Shown here: positions 7,661 to 17,201 of the stretch, piece by piece
Layout: each line of letters starts with the position of its first letter
How positions within the stretch are numbered: position 1 is the first letter of the stretch
DNA from: CAKSQF01 sp964568425
GTDB lineage: Bacteria > Bacillota > Clostridia > Oscillospirales > CAG-272
NCBI GenBank assembly: GCA_964568425.1
Contig: CAZMPO010000017.1
Coordinates: forward strand, 1-40,381
Length of the DNA: 40,381 nucleotides
Reading direction: 5' to 3'
Program-made: the position numbers and the translations under genes
The notes under the pieces: model-generated
Seen by the model: the letters and a program-made list of their open reading frames with translations, nothing else
What the model was told of the DNA's origin: nothing
Database searches by the model: none

Positions 7661-8830
7661 ATGGATTACAACAAAGTTTTATCCGAAAGGATATGTAATA
7701 TCAAGCCCTCGGGCATTAGAAAATTTTTCGACCTCTTGGATGAGGTCAAGGACGTTACTTCACTGACTGTCGGTCAGCCCGATTTTGTCACGCCTTGGCA
7801 TATTCGCGAGGCGGCAATCGATTCGCTTCGCCAAGGCAAGACCTATTACACAGGCAATGCGGGACTGCCCAATCTGAAATCGGCAATATGCGGTTATATG
7901 AAGCGCAGATTCCATCTCGATTACAATGCCAAGGATGAGGTACTTGTTACGGTCGGCGGCAGTGAGGCGATCGACATTGCAATTCGAACCGTTATCAACG
8001 AGGGGGACGAGGTCATAATTCCCGTACCGTCCTTCGTCTGCTACGGACCGATAGTGTCACTTGCAGGCGGCATACCGATTTATCTGCCTCTTTCTGCCGA
8101 AAACGGGTTCAAATTAACGCCCGAATCCCTGAGATCGGCTATAACCGACAAAACAAAGCTTTTGGTCCTTCCCTTCCCGAACAATCCCACAGGCTCGATC
8201 CTTGACAAAGACGAGCTCTGTGCCATTGCCGATGTTCTTCGAGATACAAACATTTTAATATTGTCGGACGAGATCTATGCGGAGCTTACCTATGGGCAAA
8301 AGCATGTATCTATCGCATCGATCGACGGCATGCGAGAGCGGACGATAATCGCAAGCGGATTTTCGAAAGCTTTTGCGATGACGGGATGGCGACTTGGATA
8401 CACATTGGCACCTCGCGAGATCACCTCGCAGATGTTTAAGGTACATCAGTATGCAATAATGTGTGCTCCCACCGCGTCACAGTATGCCGGAATTGAGGCA
8501 ATGACTAACGCGGATGACGATATCGAATACATGAAAGCCGAATACAATCGCAGACGGCTTTTTATCACCAAAGGACTTCGCGATATCGGACTTGATGTTT
8601 TTGAACCTCAAGGCGCGTTTTATGTTTTTCCGCACATAGGTGAGTTTAATATGCCGTCCGAGGAGTTTTGTATGAGACTTCTTCACGAGCACGGGGTCGC
8701 GATAGTGCCGGGAACTGCATTCGGCGACTGCGGCGAGGGTTACGCGCGAATATCTTATGCATATTCGGTCAAGCATATACAGACCGCACTTGAAAAAATG
8801 CATGATTTCGTAAACAAATTAAAGAAATAA
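7661..8830 (+). CDS. class I/II pyridoxal-phosphate aminotransferase
   Basis: 389-aa fold-I PLP enzyme of the aspartate aminotransferase family. Seen: SLTVGQPDF near residue 40, YYTGNAGLPNLKSAI, the LPFPNNPTGSILDKDEL segment with the cofactor-binding Asn, SDEIYAELTY with the ring-binding Asp, and the Schiff-base lysine K236 in SGFSKAFAMTGWRLGY. The C-terminal YARISYAYS carries the substrate-carboxylate Arg. The amino donor is not predictable; aromatic or broad-specificity enzymes look alike. It follows the Lrp gene and would be co-transcribed with it. Confidence 0.9.
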   Translation: MDYNKVLSERICNIKPSGIRKFFDLLDEVKDVTSLTVGQPDFVTPWHIREAAIDSLRQGKTYYTGNAGLPNLKSAICGYMKRRFHLDYNAKDEVLVTVGGSEAIDIAIRTVINEGDEVIIPVPSFVCYGPIVSLAGGIPIYLPLSAENGFKLTPESLRSAITDKTKLLVLPFPNNPTGSILDKDELCAIADVLRDTNILILSDEIYAELTYGQKHVSIASIDGMRERTIIASGFSKAFAMTGWRLGYTLAPREITSQMFKVHQYAIMCAPTASQYAGIEAMTNADDDIEYMKAEYNRRRLFITKGLRDIGLDVFEPQGAFYVFPHIGEFNMPSEEFCMRLLHEHGVAIVPGTAFGDCGEGYARISYAYSVKHIQTALEKMHDFVNKLKK

Positions 8831-8855
8831 AAAGCAAAGAAAAGGGTGTGATAAG

Positions 8856-9125
8856 ATGATAAACGTTCTGTTGTACTTTCTCGGCGGTGCGATAATGCTT
8901 TGCGGCATTCTCATATCGGCAATTATTTATTCGTCGAGACAGTATCTTATCACATCACTTTCCGAAAGCTACCTTAAAGATTATTCGGACGATGACATAG
9001 TCCCCGACACCCTTGCAATAAAGCTGATCGGCAGTCTGATAAGACGCGTAATACTGATAGTATTTACGATCCTTCTTATCGAAACATCCGGATGCGCGCT
9101 GCTTATAGTTGCGGCAACAATTTAG
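8856..9125 (+). CDS. small two-helix membrane protein of unknown function
   Basis: 89 aa, 25 bp after the aminotransferase gene. Two hydrophobic segments (about residues 4-26 and 66-87) flank a polar middle with a SLSESYLKDYSDDD stretch. AAGGGTGTG precedes the ATG. I recognise no family. Its last 23 bp overlap the end of the converging ylbJ gene, so no terminator separates the two. Confidence 0.6.
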   Translation: MINVLLYFLGGAIMLCGILISAIIYSSRQYLITSLSESYLKDYSDDDIVPDTLAIKLIGSLIRRVILIVFTILLIETSGCALLIVAATI

Positions 9126-10056
9126 AAAGAAGCTCCGCATATAAAAGCGTCAACGGCACGGACATCGCCGCCAGTACGATCTTTTGTTTAATACAGTGTT
9201 TAATGGACAGACCGCCGAGAAGCGAGGCACTTTGCATGTGTACCGAAAGCCCGGACCATCCTGCGAAGGCGGCACAAAGGCATATGTTTGCAGGATAATC
9301 AAATCTTGCAGCCGCGCTCATTCCTGATCCTATCTCCAGAAAACCGCTGATCGCAGTGCGCAAACCGATCATGTCCGAGGGCAGTGATCCGCAGATCATT
9401 TCGCACAAAAGCGAAAAGAAGCAAACAAACGCGGCAATCGACAGCATTGATTGCGCCGCTCTGCAAACCGAGTCGCAGATAACTTTGAATGTCGGCATCG
9501 GTTTTATTGTACTGTCATATCTGCGAAATATTACACTGCCCTTTCTTCCTGCGATCGCCACAGAAGTTGCGGCAGTCATCTGTCCGAGCCAAAGGGCAAC
9601 ACCAAGCATTTTGTTGTGAAGCAAAAATGTTCCGACACTGACGATCAAAAAGGCGGGCGATGGGCACATGCAAACTCCGATCATTCGCTCTGCCTCATTC
9701 TTTTCGATCTCACCTCTCTCATAAAGCTGTCCGACAAGCATGGCACCGATCGGAAATCCCGAGAAAACACCTATTACGAACGCCGTTGCTGATGATTTGC
9801 TTACACCAAAAATTCTCGATACTCTCTTGATCAAAAAGTTCGGAAGTTTCCCTGCCCTTGAGAGAATACCGCTGACGATACACATCGGAAACAGGGCGGG
9901 AAAGAGTTTTTCGTAAAAAAGCTTGACTCCTCCGATCACCGCTCTCGACGATCTCTCTGGGAAAATGGTGACAAAGGCGGCGATCAATAAAATAAAAAAT
10001 GTAAGCGCGCATATTTTCAGCCGTCCCCTAACTTTTTGCCGACATATACCCGTCAT
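9103..10056 (-). CDS. ylbJ: sporulation integral membrane protein YlbJ
   Basis: 317-aa polytopic membrane protein with the Gate/nucleoside-recognition-like architecture of YlbJ. Diagnostic stretches are KLFYEKLFPALFPMCIVSGIL, VFSGFPIGAMLVGQLYERGEI, RMIGVCMCPSPAFLIVSVG and AGWSGLSVHMQSASL. YlbJ is a mother-cell (sigma-E) protein needed for spore cortex formation in Bacillus. GGTGGTGAT lies ahead of the ATG at 10056. It is transcribed away from yqfC; 94 bp separate the two starts. Good evidence that the organism can sporulate. Confidence 0.88.
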   Translation of the reverse strand: MTGICRQKVRGRLKICALTFFILLIAAFVTIFPERSSRAVIGGVKLFYEKLFPALFPMCIVSGILSRAGKLPNFLIKRVSRIFGVSKSSATAFVIGVFSGFPIGAMLVGQLYERGEIEKNEAERMIGVCMCPSPAFLIVSVGTFLLHNKMLGVALWLGQMTAATSVAIAGRKGSVIFRRYDSTIKPMPTFKVICDSVCRAAQSMLSIAAFVCFFSLLCEMICGSLPSDMIGLRTAISGFLEIGSGMSAAARFDYPANICLCAAFAGWSGLSVHMQSASLLGGLSIKHCIKQKIVLAAMSVPLTLLYAELLSKLLPQL

Positions 10057-10102
10057 ACAGAATCACCACCATCGCTTTTGCCGAATTATAGTTTGGTAAT
10101 TT

Positions 10103-10130
10103 GAATATAATCTACAAAAAGATTATACGA
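10103..10130 (+). promoter_or_regulatory. possible sigma-E promoter of yqfC
   Basis: GAATATA (10103-10109), 14-bp gap, TATACGA (10124-10130). This resembles the sigma-E pattern (-35 like xATAxx, -10 like CATACAxT) without the leading C. yqfC is a known sigma-E target in Bacillus. The match is imperfect. Confidence 0.35.
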
Positions 10131-10150
10131 GGCAGTGCGGAGGGATATGA

Positions 10151-10366
10151 ATGAACGGTTACACACTAACTCTTGATGACGGTAAAATTGCCGAAATAAT
10201 CGGCTGTGTGCGTGTTATATCATACGGCAGTGAAAAAATCGTCTTGGCAGTTCCGGGCAACAGATTGACTCTTGTGGGCAAAGGGCTGACACTCAGTTCA
10301 TTTTTCCCGAAAGAGATCACGGTCAGTGGAGAAATATCGTCGATCACGACAGAGGTGAGCCGTTGA
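10151..10366 (+). CDS. yqfC: sporulation protein YqfC
   Basis: 71-aa protein resembling YqfC: beta-rich, with GCVRVISYGSEKIVL and FPKEITVSGEISSI. It is shorter than Bacillus YqfC (about 93 aa), and an in-frame TGA sits directly before the ATG, so no upstream extension is possible. GGAGGG lies 6 nt ahead. The call is supported by the next gene, yqfD, whose TTG start overlaps this stop (TTGA). The family is linked to mother-cell sporulation; mechanism unknown. Confidence 0.8.
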   Translation: MNGYTLTLDDGKIAEIIGCVRVISYGSEKIVLAVPGNRLTLVGKGLTLSSFFPKEITVSGEISSITTEVSR

Positions 10367-11574
10367 TATATCGTATCATCGCTTTTTTAATCGGTTATGT
10401 TCGCATTGAGGTCGAAAATTCCGAACGGCTGATCACTTTACTCGTAAGAGACGGCAGATCGCTCGGGCGAATAACACCTCACGAAAGCTCAACAACGATC
10501 GAGCTCATAAGCCTTTCCCGAAAAAAAATCATCTCACTGTCCGAGAGCGTCGACGCAAAGATAATCTCCGAGCAAAAATATGGTCTTCCGTACCTCCTGC
10601 TTCGTTACAAAAGTCGTATAGGTATCTGGATCGGTGTGCCCGTTTTCTTGTTTCTTATATATTATCCTTCCCTTTTTATATGGAATATAAAGATCACCGG
10701 CAGTCTGACTGTTTCGCCTGAGGAGATCATTTGCGCTCTTGAAAATGAAGGACTTCGAATTGGCTCGCGCACATCGAGGCTCGATCTGCCGAAGATCTCA
10801 ACAAATGTCCTTTTAAAAAACAGCGACATTTCATGGATGGCGATAAATGTCAGCGGAACATGTGCAAATGTTGTGCTTCGAGAAAACATTAGCGAAAAAA
10901 GCACCGGCGAAGACACGCCGACAAATCTTGTCGCGGCATGTGACGGGCTGATAGAGCGAGTGGAACTTTATTCGGGGCAAGCAGAGGTGGGCGCAGGGCA
11001 ATCAGTCCATAAAGGACAGGTTCTTGTAAGTGGTTTTTATCAGGGCAGAAACGAATCTGTTTATAAGCTGGAAAGATCGCTCGGAAAGGTATACGCGCGC
11101 ACGACCAAGGGTGTTATCGAAAGTGTACCGCTTGTCGGCACTCGACAAGCTCCCACGGGCAATTCTACCGTTTACAGTTCATTTTATTTTTTCGGAAAAG
11201 AGTTTTCATTTGCATCCGATCAAAGCGACCCATACGAACGATCAAGAGTGTCGCAAAGCTCAAGCAGGCTAATGTTCTTCGGACATCCACTGCCGATAGG
11301 AATATCGAAAATCGAATATACAGAGCTAGCCGATGCCGAGTTTAGAATTACCGAGGACGAGGCGGCGGCAATATGCGAAAGATCGATTGCAAACAGATTG
11401 TCAAAGCTGCTAAAAAATGCGCAAACACTTGGATTATCGAAAAGTTCCTCTTGCGACGGTCTGGTGTACACAATTCAAATCGAGGTGTATTGTATTGAAG
11501 ACATCGCCCAAAGTGTTCCGATATCCGATCGACCGTCAATAAATAGATCTCATCTACCTCAAAAGGAAGAATAG
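10363..11574 (+). CDS. yqfD: sporulation protein YqfD
   Basis: 403 aa, starting with TTG at 10363, overlapping the yqfC stop by 4 bp and preceded by AGAGGTGAG. A membrane segment lies at about residues 87-107 (IWIGVPVFLFLIYYPSLFIW). It is followed by the POTRA-like NIKITGSLTVSPEEIICALE and a lipoyl/biotin-like AEVGAGQSVHKGQVLVSG turn. This is the standard YqfD architecture. In Bacillus it is a sigma-E gene acting in mother-cell/forespore assembly. It is part of the conserved yqfC-to-recO block. Confidence 0.88.
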   Translation: MIYRIIAFLIGYVRIEVENSERLITLLVRDGRSLGRITPHESSTTIELISLSRKKIISLSESVDAKIISEQKYGLPYLLLRYKSRIGIWIGVPVFLFLIYYPSLFIWNIKITGSLTVSPEEIICALENEGLRIGSRTSRLDLPKISTNVLLKNSDISWMAINVSGTCANVVLRENISEKSTGEDTPTNLVAACDGLIERVELYSGQAEVGAGQSVHKGQVLVSGFYQGRNESVYKLERSLGKVYARTTKGVIESVPLVGTRQAPTGNSTVYSSFYFFGKEFSFASDQSDPYERSRVSQSSSRLMFFGHPLPIGISKIEYTELADAEFRITEDEAAAICERSIANRLSKLLKNAQTLGLSKSSSCDGLVYTIQIEVYCIEDIAQSVPISDRPSINRSHLPQKEE

Positions 11575-11580
11575 CAGAAA

Positions 11581-12576
11581 ATGGATGAAAAAATAATAAA
11601 TCTTGAAAATACCGACATACTCGCCGAGATATGCGGAAGCTATGAATCAAACATCGAGCTTATCGAGAACAGGCTCGGTGTAAAGATCGTTTGCAGAGGG
11701 TCATCGGTTCTTATCAGCTCGGACAACGGCAAAGCACTCGAAACAGCGTATTCGGTGTTCACATACCTGAAAAAGCTTGCGCTTCTCGGCGAAACGATCG
11801 ACGAACAAAAGGTAAGCTACGCCATATCAATGTACGAAGACGGAAAATCGGACGATCTCGACGGATTCGATCGTGATCTTGTGATCATAACTCCAAAAGG
11901 AAAGCCCATACGCGCCAAAACCGTCGGTCAGAAGAAATATGTCGACGCGATAAAGAAAAACACGATAGTCCTCGGGATCGGACCCGCCGGCACGGGAAAG
12001 ACCTTTCTTGCTGTCGCGATGGCTGTTTCCGCGCTCAGGCAAAAGCAGGTGTCGAGAATTATTTTGACACGCCCCGCTGTCGAGGCAGGAGAGCGGCTAG
12101 GTTATTTGCCGGGCGACCTTCAAAGCAAGATCGACCCATATCTTCGTCCGCTTTATGACGCGCTGTACGAAACAATGGGCACGGAAGGATATCAGCGAAA
12201 TGTTGAAAAAGGGATAATTGAAATAGCACCTCTTGCATATATGAGAGGCAGAACGCTCGATGACAGCTTTATCATCCTCGACGAGGCTCAAAACACGACT
12301 CCCGAGCAAATGAAGATGTTTCTTACAAGGCTTGGATTTGGCTCAAAAGCGGTCGTGACAGGCGATCTGACGCAGACCGATCTGCCGAGATCGCAACGAA
12401 GCGGTCTTGCACAGGCTGTGAAGATACTCGACGGTATTGATGATATATCGGTTCACAGACTGACCGACAAAGACGTCGTCAGACACAAGCTGGTACAGAA
12501 GATCATTCTGGCGTATGAAAAGTACGACAATGAACAAAAAAGCACCTCAAAACGCTATCATGCGAAAAAGAATTAA
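11581..12576 (+). CDS. phoH: PhoH family protein (PhoH-like ATPase)
   Basis: 331-aa cytoplasmic ATPase. The N-terminal ~100 residues form a KH-like region (IELIENRLGVKIVCRGSSVLI). The PhoH domain follows with Walker A GPAGTGKT at 134-141, LTRPAVEAGERLGYLPGDL, and Walker B-like FIILDEAQNTTPEQMKMF. PhoH is regarded as an RNA-linked ATPase acting with YbeY in rRNA/RNA metabolism. It starts 6 bp after yqfD and ends 15 bp before ybeY. In many Firmicutes the 7TM-HD gene yqfF lies between phoH and ybeY; it is absent here. Confidence 0.92.
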   Translation: MDEKIINLENTDILAEICGSYESNIELIENRLGVKIVCRGSSVLISSDNGKALETAYSVFTYLKKLALLGETIDEQKVSYAISMYEDGKSDDLDGFDRDLVIITPKGKPIRAKTVGQKKYVDAIKKNTIVLGIGPAGTGKTFLAVAMAVSALRQKQVSRIILTRPAVEAGERLGYLPGDLQSKIDPYLRPLYDALYETMGTEGYQRNVEKGIIEIAPLAYMRGRTLDDSFIILDEAQNTTPEQMKMFLTRLGFGSKAVVTGDLTQTDLPRSQRSGLAQAVKILDGIDDISVHRLTDKDVVRHKLVQKIILAYEKYDNEQKSTSKRYHAKKN

Positions 12577-12591
12577 GGATAAGCAAATATC

Positions 12592-13053
12592 ATGAAAAAC
12601 AGAATTTTAATGTCGAACAGGCAGAAAAAGATAATACTCACACCGCAGACGGTACGCTTAATAAAATCGGCTGTGAACACCGCACTCGAATACGAGGGAT
12701 TTGAGCGAAAATGCGAAATATCGGTGACATTTGTTGACAACGAAAAAATTCACGAAATTAATAAGAGTCAACGCGGAATCGACCGTCCTACAGATGTGCT
12801 CTCCTTCCCTATTTATGATGATGATTACTCGGACGGAGAATGCTGTGTCCTCGGAGATATAGTTATATCGCTTGAAAAAGCTTGTGAGCAGGCAGGCGAA
12901 TACGGTCATTCTTTCGATCGTGAGGTCGCATTTTTGACCGTTCACTCGGTGCTTCACCTACTCGGGTACGATCACGAAACATCTCTTGATGACGAAAAAG
13001 ATATGTTTTGGAGACAGGAAGAAATAATGAAAATAATGGGACTTACAAGATAA
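12592..13053 (+). CDS. ybeY: endoribonuclease YbeY
   Basis: 153-aa metal-dependent endoribonuclease of 16S rRNA maturation and ribosome quality control. The zinc motif H-x3-H-x5-H is intact: H118, H122 and H128 in HSVLHLLGYDH. The fold signature RGIDRPTDVLSFP precedes it. AAGGATAA lies before the ATG. The era start follows 11 bp after the stop; dgkA and cdd, which often lie here in Firmicutes, are missing. Confidence 0.93.
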   Translation: MKNRILMSNRQKKIILTPQTVRLIKSAVNTALEYEGFERKCEISVTFVDNEKIHEINKSQRGIDRPTDVLSFPIYDDDYSDGECCVLGDIVISLEKACEQAGEYGHSFDREVAFLTVHSVLHLLGYDHETSLDDEKDMFWRQEEIMKIMGLTR

Positions 13054-13064
13054 AGGAAAAAATA

Positions 13065-13958
13065 ATGAAAAGAACAGGGTTTATAGCAATTGTCGGCAGA
13101 CCGAATGTAGGCAAATCAACACTTCTCAACGCGATGCTCGGAGAAAAGATAGCGATAACATCAAAAAAGCCGCAAACAACGCGTACACGAATAACGGGTA
13201 TTCTTACAAGAGGCGATAACCAATTTGTCTTTATCGACACACCGGGTATGCACAGATCGGCGACCAAGCTCGGAGACTATATGAATCGTCAGATCTCATC
13301 GGCGATCGCCGATGTAGACGCGGCGATACTTGTCGCCGACACCGATTACATGCCCGGCGATATTGAAAAAAGACTTATAAATCGTTTTGTTCGCGACGAG
13401 ATGCCGATAATTCTCGTTCTAAACAAGACAGATGTGTCAAATCCCGAACGCATCGGCAGAGTTATCGCCGCTTATGCCGAGCTGTGCGACTTTGCCTCGG
13501 TAATTCCGATCAGTGCAATAAAAGAAGACGGAGTTTCAATCGTCCTCGATGAGGTTGCAAAACTGCTCCATGAGGGCGAATGGATATTTGACGAGGACGA
13601 GCTTACCGATCAACCCGAACGCACGATCGCGTCCGAAATGATCAGAGAAAAGCTCCTTCGACTGCTTGACAACGAGATACCGCACGGCACGGCGGTAACT
13701 ATCGAGGAGTTTAAGGATGACGGTCGCATTCTTCGCATACGAGCCGAGATATATTGCGAGAGAGAATCTCACAAGCGAATCATTATCGGCAAGGGCGGCG
13801 AGATGCTGAAAAAGATCTCAACATATGCACGCGAAGATATGGAGAAATTCTTTGGAACAAAGGTTTTTCTTGATGTTTGGGTAAAAGTCAAGGAAAATTG
13901 GCGTGAAAGCGATTATTTGATAAACGATTTCGGATTTAAGAAAAGCGACGACACATAA
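13065..13958 (+). CDS. era: GTPase Era
   Basis: 297-aa GTPase of 30S ribosome assembly. The G1 motif GRPNVGKS is at 11-18, with G2 TTRTRITGI, G3 DTPGMH and G4 NKTD. A C-terminal KH domain includes RIIIGKGGEMLKKISTYAR, which binds the 16S rRNA 3' end. An earlier in-frame ATG at 13008 lies inside ybeY; the ATG at 13065 has AAAGGAA just upstream and matches the family N-terminus. Order ybeY-era-recO is conserved in Firmicutes. Confidence 0.95.
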   Translation: MKRTGFIAIVGRPNVGKSTLLNAMLGEKIAITSKKPQTTRTRITGILTRGDNQFVFIDTPGMHRSATKLGDYMNRQISSAIADVDAAILVADTDYMPGDIEKRLINRFVRDEMPIILVLNKTDVSNPERIGRVIAAYAELCDFASVIPISAIKEDGVSIVLDEVAKLLHEGEWIFDEDELTDQPERTIASEMIREKLLRLLDNEIPHGTAVTIEEFKDDGRILRIRAEIYCERESHKRIIIGKGGEMLKKISTYAREDMEKFFGTKVFLDVWVKVKENWRESDYLINDFGFKKSDDT

Positions 13959-13978
13959 GGAAGTGTAATATTTCGGCT

Positions 13979-14758
13979 ATGCTTGAGAACACGAGAACAA
14001 GAGAGATAACAACAACAGGGCTTGTCGTACGAACCCTTGATGTCGGCGAGTCGGACAAGCTTTTGACACTGCTTACACCGAGCGAGGGCAAAATACTCGT
14101 ATCGGGAAAGGGTGTAAAAAACATAAAAAGTCACCGTCTTCACACATCCCAGCTGTTTTGCTACTGCGAGTTCGTACTGGCGGCAAAGGGTGACAGATAC
14201 TATCTTCGCGAGGCGTCGCTGATCGAAGATTTTTACCGTTTACGCGAAGATCTTGTCTCTCTGTCACTTGCTCAATATTTCATGGAAGTTATCTCGATCG
14301 TCACGATCACGGGTGAAGATCAAAGCGAAATTTTGAGGTTGTCTCTTAACTGCCTATATTTGCTTACCGAGAAAAAGAAACCGCAGAATTTTATTAAAGC
14401 GGGTTTTGAGCTCCGTCTTGCCTCTCTGCTCGGATACAGGCCAAATCTATGTCGCTGTGACAGCTGCGGCAAAAAAGTACTGTCATCGATCTTTGATATA
14501 GACGGCGGCGTTGTTTTTTGTCGCGAATGCCAGTCCTCCGGCAAAGGGACTGCCGAGAATACGCTTATTGCGCATCTCGACGAAGAAACCACCACATCAA
14601 TGGAATATCTCTGCACCGCTCCCGAAAAAAGGATATTCGCTTTTTCGCCAAGTGAAGAAACATTGTCATCACTTTCGTCGATCTGCGAAAAGTATTTGAT
14701 CGAGCATCTCGAACGCTCGTTTGACACCCTTGAATTTTACAAAAGTATCTGTTTTTGA
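13979..14758 (+). CDS. recO: DNA repair protein RecO
   Basis: 259-aa recombination mediator that loads RecA with RecR. An N-terminal OB fold (TTTGLVVRTLDVGESDKLLTLLT) is followed by a helical domain and a zinc site: C160-x2-C163 and C181-x2-C184 (CDSCG, CRECQ). The nearest Shine-Dalgarno-like AAGGAAGTG lies about 13 nt before the ATG, longer than usual; no better start is visible. It lies directly upstream of mutS2. Confidence 0.92.
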   Translation: MLENTRTREITTTGLVVRTLDVGESDKLLTLLTPSEGKILVSGKGVKNIKSHRLHTSQLFCYCEFVLAAKGDRYYLREASLIEDFYRLREDLVSLSLAQYFMEVISIVTITGEDQSEILRLSLNCLYLLTEKKKPQNFIKAGFELRLASLLGYRPNLCRCDSCGKKVLSSIFDIDGGVVFCRECQSSGKGTAENTLIAHLDEETTTSMEYLCTAPEKRIFAFSPSEETLSSLSSICEKYLIEHLERSFDTLEFYKSICF

Positions 14759-14787
14759 AGCAAGATACGGCTGAAAGGAAAACCAAA

Positions 14788-17181
14788 TTGTCTGATTTTA
14801 ACAAAGCGTTAAATACGCTTGAATTTCAAAAAATAAGAGAAATGCTCGCCGATTGCGCCCTCACGATAGGTGCAAAAGAGCTTGCCATGGCGGCATATCC
14901 CGACTTTGACATAGTTCGAATAAAAAAGCGACTGACCGAAACAAGTGACGCCAAGCACTTAATGTCGCAAAACGGCAATCCCCCGTTCGGATCTGCACCT
15001 AATGTCAGTGGATCTGTCGAACGCGCCGAAAAAGGAGCGATGCTCTCCCCTGCCGAGCTCCTTGATGTTGCTTCCCTTCTCTCGTCGACATCATCGCTTA
15101 TCTCTTATTCATCTGTTCGAGGAATGGATCTCGGCACTCTCGGCGAGATATTTTCAAGACTTGTCCAAAACAATTCTCTTGAGCGTGAGATACGCAGATG
15201 CATAATCACTGCCGATATCATATCCGATGATGCATCCCCGAAGCTCGCTGATATTCGCCGTGCCATAAAGAATACCAACAACAAGATCAGAGACACACTT
15301 CAACGATATATAACTGCTGAATCGACAACAAAATATCTCCGCGACAACCTTGTGACCATACGCGAGGGTCGATATGTAATACCGGTCAAAGCCGAGCACA
15401 AGGGCGAAATAAAAGGACTTGTGCATGACACATCATCGACAGGTGCAACTCTGTTTATCGAGCCTCTTTCGGTCGTCGAGGCAAATAATGATCTCAGACG
15501 GCTTGAAAGCGAGGAAAAGAACGAGATCGAAAAGATCCTCTATACCCTTTCCGCGGCAGTTGCTGATTTCGGGCATTGCATATCGCTAAACTATCAAAAC
15601 ATAACCGAGCTTGCCTACATCTTCGCTCGTGCCGAGCTTTCTTGGAGACTTAAGGCATCAGAGCCGACAATATCCGAGAATGCTGAGATCGAGATAAATG
15701 CCGCGAAGCACCCGCTTATTAAAGGTAAAAAAATAGTTCCGATAGATATAAGACTCGGTGGAGATTTCGACACCCTTGTAATAACCGGTCCAAACACAGG
15801 TGGAAAAACCGTATCACTTAAAACTCTCGGGCTTTTCACACTTATGGCGCAAACCGGTCTTCACATTCCGGCGCGCGAGGATTCAAAGATTCGTATTTTC
15901 GAAAATGTGCTTGCCGACATCGGCGACGAGCAATCGATCGAGCAGTCGCTTTCAACATTTTCGGCACATATGACAAATATCGTTCACATCTTGGAAGAGG
16001 CTAACGATAAATCGCTCGTTTTGACCGATGAGCTTGGAGCCGGAACAGACCCTGTCGAAGGTGCCGCTCTCGCGGTCGCGATCACCGAAGCTCTCCGCAA
16101 AACAGGCGCCCTGTCCGCCATTACGACGCACTACAGCGAGATGAAGATCTACGCTCTTGAAACACCGGGCGTGTGCAATGCCGCCTGCGAATTTGATGTT
16201 AATACGCTCGCCCCGACCTATCGACTCATTATCGGCGCACCGGGAAAATCGAACGCTTTTGCTATTTCGTCAAGGATAGGCATTTCGGAAGATATAATCA
16301 AGCGAGCCTCGTTCTTGGTCGATCCTTCGAACAAGAAATTCGAGAATGTTATTGAAAAGCTCGAACAAACAAGGATAGAGACCGAAAAGACCCTCGAAAA
16401 GGTCAAAGCAGAAAAATCCGAATGGGAGATAAAGCAAAAAGAGGAAGAGGCAAAGCTTCGCAAAAAGATAGACGAGGCAGAGCGTCTTTCACAAACAAGC
16501 TCCGAGCAAGCCACCCGCATTATAGAATCGGCAAGAGCGACATCGGATTATGTTATGGCAGAGCTTGAGAAGGTAAAAAAAGCAAAGGAAAGCGAAAACT
16601 TTGCAAATGCAATGGACGAGGCACGCAGGAACATGAGGCGTGCCATGCGCGAGAGCGAGAGCAAGATAGACCCTGTTGTTACTACCGCACCGAGCGATTA
16701 CAAGCTGCCACGCAAATTAAAAGTCGGCGACAGTGTCATAATCTCGGGTATCGGTGCTAAAGGAACAGTACAATCTGTCGCCGACAAAAACGGTATTGTC
16801 ACGGTTCGTGCCGGAATCATGACGACCAAGGTCAAGGAAAACAAGCTTATGCTTGTCGAGGAAGACGATATCATATTCACCGACAAGAACGGAAAAAAGC
16901 GTCCTGCGACATCGATCGGAGTATCGGTCACGCAGGGGCTGTCATCCGAAATAGATCTTCGCGGAAAGAATGGTGAGGATGCGTGGTTCGAGGTTGACAA
17001 ATACCTTGACAGCGCACAGCTTGCCGGACTTCAAAGTGTGCGGCTCATCCACGGCAAAGGAACGGGCGCGCTGAAAAAACAGCTTTGGAATTTTCTCAAA
17101 AACGACAAACGAGTAAAGAGCTTCAGGCTCGGAGCTTACGGTGAGGGTGATCTCGGCGTCACTGTTTGCGAACTCAAATAA
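14788..17181 (+). CDS. mutS2: endonuclease MutS2
   Basis: About 797 aa. MutS2 acts on branched DNA and, in Bacillus, on collided ribosomes. Seen: the N-terminal LEFQKIREMLADCAL, Walker A TGPNTGGKT at 333-341, Walker B LVLTDELGAGTDP, a long coiled coil (about 500-640, rich in K/E), and a C-terminal Smr nuclease domain with EIDLRGKNGEDAW and LIHGKGTGALK. I prefer the TTG at 14788, which has AAAGGAAAA upstream. A TTG at 14755 overlapping the recO stop would add 11 residues. Confidence 0.93.
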   Translation: MSDFNKALNTLEFQKIREMLADCALTIGAKELAMAAYPDFDIVRIKKRLTETSDAKHLMSQNGNPPFGSAPNVSGSVERAEKGAMLSPAELLDVASLLSSTSSLISYSSVRGMDLGTLGEIFSRLVQNNSLEREIRRCIITADIISDDASPKLADIRRAIKNTNNKIRDTLQRYITAESTTKYLRDNLVTIREGRYVIPVKAEHKGEIKGLVHDTSSTGATLFIEPLSVVEANNDLRRLESEEKNEIEKILYTLSAAVADFGHCISLNYQNITELAYIFARAELSWRLKASEPTISENAEIEINAAKHPLIKGKKIVPIDIRLGGDFDTLVITGPNTGGKTVSLKTLGLFTLMAQTGLHIPAREDSKIRIFENVLADIGDEQSIEQSLSTFSAHMTNIVHILEEANDKSLVLTDELGAGTDPVEGAALAVAITEALRKTGALSAITTHYSEMKIYALETPGVCNAACEFDVNTLAPTYRLIIGAPGKSNAFAISSRIGISEDIIKRASFLVDPSNKKFENVIEKLEQTRIETEKTLEKVKAEKSEWEIKQKEEEAKLRKKIDEAERLSQTSSEQATRIIESARATSDYVMAELEKVKKAKESENFANAMDEARRNMRRAMRESESKIDPVVTTAPSDYKLPRKLKVGDSVIISGIGAKGTVQSVADKNGIVTVRAGIMTTKVKENKLMLVEEDDIIFTDKNGKKRPATSIGVSVTQGLSSEIDLRGKNGEDAWFEVDKYLDSAQLAGLQSVRLIHGKGTGALKKQLWNFLKNDKRVKSFRLGAYGEGDLGVTVCELK

Positions 17182-17201
17182 ATCGCGGTGGAGACAACAA
17201 A

